Part shown: one piece after another, positions 59,840 to 64,000 of the stretch
Numbering within the stretch: position 1 is the first letter of the stretch
Layout of the letters: each line of letters starts with the position of its first letter
DNA from: Actinophytocola sp044466355
GTDB lineage: Bacteria > Actinomycetota > Actinomycetes > Mycobacteriales > Pseudonocardiaceae
DNA: 64,000 bases
Direction: 5' to 3'
NCBI RefSeq assembly: GCF_044466355.1
Contig: NZ_JBITMQ010000001.1
Span: 868,001-932,000 of the forward strand
Program-made: the position numbers and the translations under genes
The notes under the pieces: model-generated
Told to the model about the DNA's origin: nothing
The model's input: only the letters and a program-made list of their open reading frames with translations
Databases searched by the model: none

Positions 59840-60615
59840 GGTACACGAGACCCTCCGATGTGGACGGTGTGACCGCCGCGCTCGCCGACGGCGACGCCGT
59901 GGTGGTCGGCGGCGGCACCATGGTCGTGCCGGACATGACGCACGGCAAGGTCCGTCCCGCCGCGGTCGTCGACCTCGCGAAGGCCGGGCTCGCGGGCATC
60001 ACCCGCGGCGACGGCGGCTGGGTGATCGGCGCGATGACCACGTACACCGAGCTGGAACGCTCGGACGTGCCGCTGCTCGCGACCGTCGCCCGCGGCATCA
60101 CCGGCGGCCCGCAGATCCGCAACCGCGGCACCGTGGGCGGGTCGGCGAGCTACGCGAACCCGTCGTCGGACGTCCCCGCGGCCCTCGTGGCGCTGGGTGC
60201 CCGGCTGCGCCTCGCGAAGGCCGGGGGAGTGCGTGAGGTCGCGGCCGCCGACTTCTTCCTCGGCGCGTTCCGGACCGTGCGTGAGCCTGACGAGGTGCTC
60301 ACCGCGATCGCCGTGCCGGACCCCGCCGGGGCGCTTGGCTACCTGAAGTTCAAGCTCGTCGAGGGCAGCTGGCCGATCGTCACCGCCGCCACGGTCGTCG
60401 GGCCGACGATCAGGGTCGTGCTGGGCGGCGCCGCGGCCAAGCCGGTGACCGTCGAGGTGGCACGGGAGTCCTGGCGGGAGCAGCTGCGGCCCGCCGTGGA
60501 CCGGGTGCTCACCGAGCCGTGGGACGACGTGCTCGCCCCCGGCCACTACCGGACGCGGATCGCGCCCGTGATCGCCGCCCGCTCGGTGGCCAGTGCCTTG
60601 GAGGAGGCGGCATGA
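59836..60615 (+). CDS. Molybdenum hydroxylase FAD subunit (CoxM-like)
   Basis: 259 residues of the CO-dehydrogenase medium subunit type: VVVGGGTMVVPDM near the start, VIGAMTTYTELERS, and the GGPQIRNRGTVGGSASYANPSSD FAD motif. It accepts electrons from the FeS subunit and passes them to NAD or a quinone-type acceptor. ATGA overlap with the large subunit gene. Confidence 0.92.
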   Translation: MRYTRPSDVDGVTAALADGDAVVVGGGTMVVPDMTHGKVRPAAVVDLAKAGLAGITRGDGGWVIGAMTTYTELERSDVPLLATVARGITGGPQIRNRGTVGGSASYANPSSDVPAALVALGARLRLAKAGGVREVAAADFFLGAFRTVREPDEVLTAIAVPDPAGALGYLKFKLVEGSWPIVTAATVVGPTIRVVLGGAAAKPVTVEVARESWREQLRPAVDRVLTEPWDDVLAPGHYRTRIAPVIAARSVASALEEAA

Positions 60616-61073
60616 AGCTGACCGTCAACGGGGTCGAGCACGAGTTCGACGTCGACTCGCGCACGCTGCTCGTGCACGCCATCCGCGAACAGGTCGGCCT
60701 GACCGGCACGCACGTCGGCTGCCTCACCGGCGACTGCGGCGCCTGCACGGTCGTCGTCGACGGGCAGACCACCAAGTCGTGCTCGGTCCTCGCACTGTCG
60801 GCGGACGGGGCGAATGTCGAGACCATCGAGTCGCTCGCCGACGGTGACGAGCTGCACCCCGTGCAGCAGGCGTTCTGGGACGAGTTCGGCTTCCAGTGCG
60901 GGTTCTGCCTGCCCGGCATGCTGCTCACGGCCAGGGAACTCGTGGAGTCCACACCGGACCCCAGCCGCGACATCACCGACGACGACATCCACCGTGCGAT
61001 CAATGGGAACCTGTGCCGCTGCACCGGTTACAACACGATCGTCGCGGCCGTCCGGAAGGCGGCGGGGAAATGA
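60612..61073 (+). CDS. Molybdenum hydroxylase [2Fe-2S] subunit (CoxS-like)
   Basis: 153 residues with a plant-type [2Fe-2S] motif, CLTGDCGACTV plus a later cysteine (KSCSVLAL), and the second-cluster motif CGFCLPGM...NLCRCTGY. It transfers electrons from molybdenum to FAD. Coupled at both ends by ATGA overlaps. Confidence 0.94.
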   Translation: MKLTVNGVEHEFDVDSRTLLVHAIREQVGLTGTHVGCLTGDCGACTVVVDGQTTKSCSVLALSADGANVETIESLADGDELHPVQQAFWDEFGFQCGFCLPGMLLTARELVESTPDPSRDITDDDIHRAINGNLCRCTGYNTIVAAVRKAAGK

Positions 61074-61465
61074 AGTTCGTGGACGACTACCTCGCCGCGG
61101 TCGAGGAAGGCCGCCGGGACGACGCCGCCCGCCACCTCGCACCGGACGCCGAACTGGTCTTCCCCGGCGGGAAGCGCTACCGCAGCCTGGACGAGTTGGC
61201 CGCGGCGAGCACGGGCCGCTACCGCTCGGTCGGCAAGCACCGCGACCGCTACGAGACGGGCGAGGACGGCACTCTCGTCTACTCCATCGGCAGGCTGTTC
61301 GGCGAGAACAACCACGGCGTGCGGTTCGACCACGTGCGGTACGTCGACCGGTTCCGCCTGCGGGACGGCCTGATCGTCGAGCAGTGGGTGTGGAACGACC
61401 TCGCCGAGACCGGCGTGCTCGACGCCCGCACCACCGACGACCTGGCGCCGGAGTGGCGGCCATGA
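61070..61465 (+). CDS. SnoaL/NTF2-like protein
   Basis: 131 residues: FVDDYLAAVEEGRRDDAARHLAPDAELVFPGG, then GKRYRSLDELAAAS and RFDHVRYVDRFRLRDGLIVEQWVWNDLAETGVLD. The NTF2 fold pocket could carry out an isomerisation, hydrolysis or binding step. It lies between the molybdenum hydroxylase and the OYE-like enzyme with ATGA overlaps on both sides, so it acts in the same pathway. Confidence 0.82.
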   Translation: MKFVDDYLAAVEEGRRDDAARHLAPDAELVFPGGKRYRSLDELAAASTGRYRSVGKHRDRYETGEDGTLVYSIGRLFGENNHGVRFDHVRYVDRFRLRDGLIVEQWVWNDLAETGVLDARTTDDLAPEWRP

Positions 61466-63402
61466 CGCCCTACCCCCACGTCTTCTCCCCGGTCGAGGTC
61501 GGCGGGCTCACCCTGCGGAACCGGGTGTTCGTGTCCGCGCACACCACCAACTTCGGCGCGGACTTCCTGCCGACCGAACGCCACGTCGCCTACCACCGGG
61601 AACGCGCCCGCGGCGGCGCCGGGCTGATCATCACCGAACCGCTGCGCGTGCACACGACGAGCCTGGGCCGCGCGGGCGGTCTCGCCGCGGACCCGGCGGC
61701 GCTCCCGATGCTGACGAAGATCACCGAGGCGGTCCGGACCGAGGGCGCCGCGGTGTTCAGCCAGATCACGCACGCGGGGCGGCACAGCGAGAACGTCTTC
61801 CGGCGCACCGCCGCGTGGGGCCCGACGAGCCGCCGCTGGACCGCGGGCGGCCACGTCCCGCACGCCATGACCCGCCGCGACATGACCGAGGTCCGCGACG
61901 CCTACGTACAGGCGGCGAAGCTGGCCGTACAGGCCGGTTTCCAGGGCGTCGAGGTCCACTTCGGACACGGGCACCTGCTGCACCAGTTCATCTCCCCGGC
62001 CAGCAACGACCGCGGCGACGAGTACGGCGGCAGCGAGACCCACCGCCTCCGCTATCCCCTGGAGGTACTCGACGCGGTCCTGGACGCGGTCGGTGACCAG
62101 GTCGTCGTCGGCGTCCGCATGTCGGCCGACGAACTCGTCGCGGGCGGCCAGGACCTCGACGCCGGGCGGCGCATCGCGCACCTGCTCGACACCACCCGTC
62201 CCATCGGGTTCCTCAACGTGTCCCTCGCCTCCTACACGGTCCCGTCGATCGGCCACCACGTCGCCGACATGAGCGAGGGCCACACCCCGTACCTGGACGA
62301 CACGCTCGCCGTGGCGAAGGAGTGCACCCACACGCCCGTGTTCGCGGCGTGCCGGTTCCTCGACCTCGCCGACGCGGAACGCGGGCTCGCCACCGGGCTG
62401 CTCGCCGCCGTCGCCATGACTCGCGCGCACATCGCCGACCCGAACCTGCTCGCCAAGGCCGCGGCCGGTGAGGAGCACCGGATCCGGCCGTGCGTGTCCT
62501 GCAACTTCTGCATCGGTGAGATCGCCGGCCACCGGCCGATGACCTGCATGATGAACCCGCGCGTCGGGCGTGAGGCGGAGTGGCCGGAAGAGCCGGGCAC
62601 GTCGCCGGAACCCGCGCGGGTGCTGGTCGTCGGCGGGGGACCGGCGGGGATGGAGACCGCGCGCCTGGCCGCGGCGCGCGGGCACTCCGTGCAGGTGTGG
62701 GAGACCGGGCCCGAGCCGGGCGGTCAGCTGCGGATCGGTCGTCGCGGTGCAGGTCGTGGGGACCTCGACCGGCTTCGGGCCCACCTACAGGGCCGCCTCG
62801 CGGACCTGGACGTCCCGGTGCGGACGAGCACACCGGCCACAGTGGACGAGGTGCTCGCAGCACGATCCGACACGGTCGTGCTCGCCACCGGCGCCCGGCA
62901 CACGGCACGCGACGTGCCCGGCTGGGGCCGTGCGCTCACCGCCCACGACGTCCTGAGCGGCGCGTCCTGGACGGACCGGACGCTGCTGGTGCTCGACGAC
63001 GACGGCGGCTGGACCGCCGCGTCCGTCGCCGAGACCGCGGCCCGCGGCGGCGCCACCGTGCACCTGGTCACCGCGGCGGGCACCGCGCTGTGGGGCGTCA
63101 CCGAGTACAGCCGCATGACCGCCGTCGAACGGTTGCGGAACCTCGGCGTCCAGCTGTGGACGTCCGCCACCGCCACCGTCGACCACGGCGCCGTGCACAT
63201 CACGAGCACGCTCGTCGACGCGGCCACCACCGTCCCGGACGTGACCGACGTGGTCGCGCTCGACCCACCCGCCGCACGCGACGACCTGGCGGCGCCGCTC
63301 GCCGACGCCGGGCTGTCCGTGCACGTCATCGGCGACGCGGTCGCCCCGAGAACCCTGCTGGAAGCGATGACCGAGGCGCACGTCCTCGGCCGCGCGCTCT
63401 GA
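61462..63402 (+). CDS. Old-yellow-enzyme/2,4-dienoyl-CoA-reductase-like FMN-FeS-FAD oxidoreductase
   Basis: 646 residues. The N-terminal barrel (about 1-335) is of the OYE type: LRNRVFVSAHTTNF, SQITHAGRH, VEVHFGHGHLLHQFISPASNDRGDEYGGS. A [4Fe-4S] motif follows in CVSCNFCIGE with further cysteine MTCMMNP, then an FAD/NAD domain with VLVVGGGPAGMETARLAA. This three-cofactor layout is that of 2,4-dienoyl-CoA reductase, 2-enoate reductase and trimethylamine dehydrogenase. In the island it could reduce a ring or enoate double bond. Confidence 0.9.
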   Translation: MTPYPHVFSPVEVGGLTLRNRVFVSAHTTNFGADFLPTERHVAYHRERARGGAGLIITEPLRVHTTSLGRAGGLAADPAALPMLTKITEAVRTEGAAVFSQITHAGRHSENVFRRTAAWGPTSRRWTAGGHVPHAMTRRDMTEVRDAYVQAAKLAVQAGFQGVEVHFGHGHLLHQFISPASNDRGDEYGGSETHRLRYPLEVLDAVLDAVGDQVVVGVRMSADELVAGGQDLDAGRRIAHLLDTTRPIGFLNVSLASYTVPSIGHHVADMSEGHTPYLDDTLAVAKECTHTPVFAACRFLDLADAERGLATGLLAAVAMTRAHIADPNLLAKAAAGEEHRIRPCVSCNFCIGEIAGHRPMTCMMNPRVGREAEWPEEPGTSPEPARVLVVGGGPAGMETARLAAARGHSVQVWETGPEPGGQLRIGRRGAGRGDLDRLRAHLQGRLADLDVPVRTSTPATVDEVLAARSDTVVLATGARHTARDVPGWGRALTAHDVLSGASWTDRTLLVLDDDGGWTAASVAETAARGGATVHLVTAAGTALWGVTEYSRMTAVERLRNLGVQLWTSATATVDHGAVHITSTLVDAATTVPDVTDVVALDPPAARDDLAAPLADAGLSVHVIGDAVAPRTLLEAMTEAHVLGRAL

Positions 63403-63416
63403 GGAGGAGACACACC

Positions 63417-63770
63417 ATGGCACGCAAGCTCGTCCTGCTGACCTACAACATCAAGCCCGGCGTCCCGCTGGAGGAGTACGCCGAGTACACGAGGACGGTC
63501 GACTACCCCGTCTTCCGCCGGCACCCGGGCATCCAGAACTACGCCAACTACGTGGTGCGGCAGAACGCGCGTGGGCAGGAGTGGTTCCGCCACTTCGACC
63601 TCATGTTCGTCGACGACCTCGACGCGTTCCACGCGGGCGGCAAGCTCCACCACGGCGACCCGGCGGTGCTCGAGCACGCGGCGAAGTGGCGGGAGAAGTG
63701 GGGCCAGGACCCGGAGACGGGCTGGCACACGGACGTGAACATCACCTATGCCGACGAGATCTGGGGTTGA
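63417..63770 (+). CDS. EthD/HapK-like small dimeric alpha-beta-barrel protein
   Basis: 117 residues: MARKLVLLTYNIKPGVPLEEYAEYTRTVDYPVFRRHPGI, then FDLMFVDDLDAFHAG and a C-terminal helix. The start and length match small REDY/EthD-like ferredoxin-fold proteins found with ring-modifying oxidoreductases. GAGGAGGAG precedes the ATG at 63417. Its exact reaction is unknown. Confidence 0.72.
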   Translation: MARKLVLLTYNIKPGVPLEEYAEYTRTVDYPVFRRHPGIQNYANYVVRQNARGQEWFRHFDLMFVDDLDAFHAGGKLHHGDPAVLEHAAKWREKWGQDPETGWHTDVNITYADEIWG

Positions 63771-64000
63771 CCCCGGCCCGTCGCGCGGTCACGCTCGCCG
63801 TCCTGATCGGGGCGGGCTACATGTTCCCGCTCTACCTGGTCGGGGCGGTCGGCGTGGCGGTGCGGGCGGACCTCGGCCTGTCGGCGACACAGCTGGGTGC
63901 CGTCGTCTCCGTGTTCTTCGGGGTCGGCGCGGTGCTGTTGCCGGTCGGCGGCCGGATCGTCGACCGCATGGGCCCGCGCACCTCCGCCCGCCTGGCCATC
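63767..64000 (+). CDS. MFS transporter, N-terminal part (3' end outside window)
   Basis: A TTG start overlaps the stop of the previous gene (TTGA). The 78 residues seen hold two membrane helices and the motif A-like loop LPVGGRIVDRMGPRTSAR of MFS proteins. As the next operon member it is likely a second importer or exporter for the island. The rest of the gene runs past the window. Confidence 0.8.
   Translation, partial: MTPARRAVTLAVLIGAGYMFPLYLVGAVGVAVRADLGLSATQLGAVVSVFFGVGAVLLPVGGRIVDRMGPRTSARLAI

Noticed and set aside
57485..61073. Xanthine dehydrogenase for ordinary purine breakdown
   Set aside because: Subunit order L-M-S is that of the broad CoxLMS-like group, XdhC and other purine genes are missing, and the neighbours do not belong to purine degradation.
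1..64000. CRISPR arrays, tRNA, rRNA or complete insertion sequences
   Set aside because: No regularly spaced repeats, cloverleaf-type sequences, transposase genes or terminal inverted repeats with target duplications were found on reading both strands.

Overview
The window is very GC-rich with strong G/C bias at third codon positions, frequent GTG starts, dense convergent and divergent gene packing, many four-base ATGA/GTGA stop-start overlaps, Tat and lipoprotein exports and a streptogrisin-type protease. This points to a filamentous actinomycete. Gene content (amino-group-carrier pathway, FkbI/FkbJ-type genes, NPCBM alpha-galactosidase) suggests Pseudonocardiales or a relative, but the genus is inference. 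No rRNA, tRNA, CRISPR array or complete insertion sequence was seen.

Layout. 1-17.8 kb: mostly single genes. They include a VWA protein end, a Ser/Thr kinase with an extracellular cellulose-binding-type domain, methyltransferases, a Gfo/Idh oxidoreductase and a TetR/FAD-monooxygenase divergent pair with a clear operator. A broken FkbK-FkbJ-FkbI-like (methoxymalonyl-ACP type) cassette follows, then an acyl-CoA ligase converging on an acyl-CoA oxidase, a GH114-like lipoprotein, and a Tat-exported beta-propeller glycosidase controlled by a divergent LacI with twin operators. 17.9-28.1 kb: the most notable locus. A minus-strand run encodes an aminotransferase, a split transketolase, a LysW-like carrier ending EDFGE, and LysX, LysY, LysZ, LysK and EamA-exporter homologues. 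This is the gene set for making a carrier-bound C7 diamino-dihydroxy acid, as known from vazabitide-type secondary metabolism, rather than primary lysine. A FemAB-like acyltransferase and an MFS exporter converge on it.

28.2-39.9 kb: secreted enzymes (streptogrisin-like protease with two candidate operators, GH27 alpha-galactosidase, subtilase), a penicillin-binding protein, and small membrane and lipoprotein genes. Between them lies decayed material: fragments of a TetR regulator, an alpha/beta hydrolase and a FecCD permease, and a ThsB-like TIR gene killed by an amber stop and a deletion. 40-49.4 kb: a molybdopterin oxidoreductase lacking the usual FeS cysteines with a coupled helical partner, a ferredoxin-fused NADP reductase operonic with an AurF-type diiron N-oxygenase, and an ArsR-AHSA1-DHFR-like operon.

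49.4-64 kb: a substrate-specific catabolic island. An IclR regulator precedes a long tightly coupled plus-strand operon: NitT/TauT-type ABC importer, a fumarate-reductase-like flavoprotein, a cupin, MmgE/PrpD, a ureidoglycolate-lyase-like protein, a three-subunit molybdenum hydroxylase, a SnoaL-like protein, a dienoyl-CoA-reductase-like FMN/FeS/FAD enzyme, an EthD/HapK-like small protein and the start of an MFS transporter. Together these look like uptake, hydroxylation, reduction and ring opening of an unidentified, probably heterocyclic, compound.

A recurring feature is a TANNNT-like -10 element 6-8 bases before the start codon (kinase, TetR, monooxygenase, GH114-like, methyltransferase, GNAT, hydrolase, SDR, IclR), suggesting frequent leaderless transcription.
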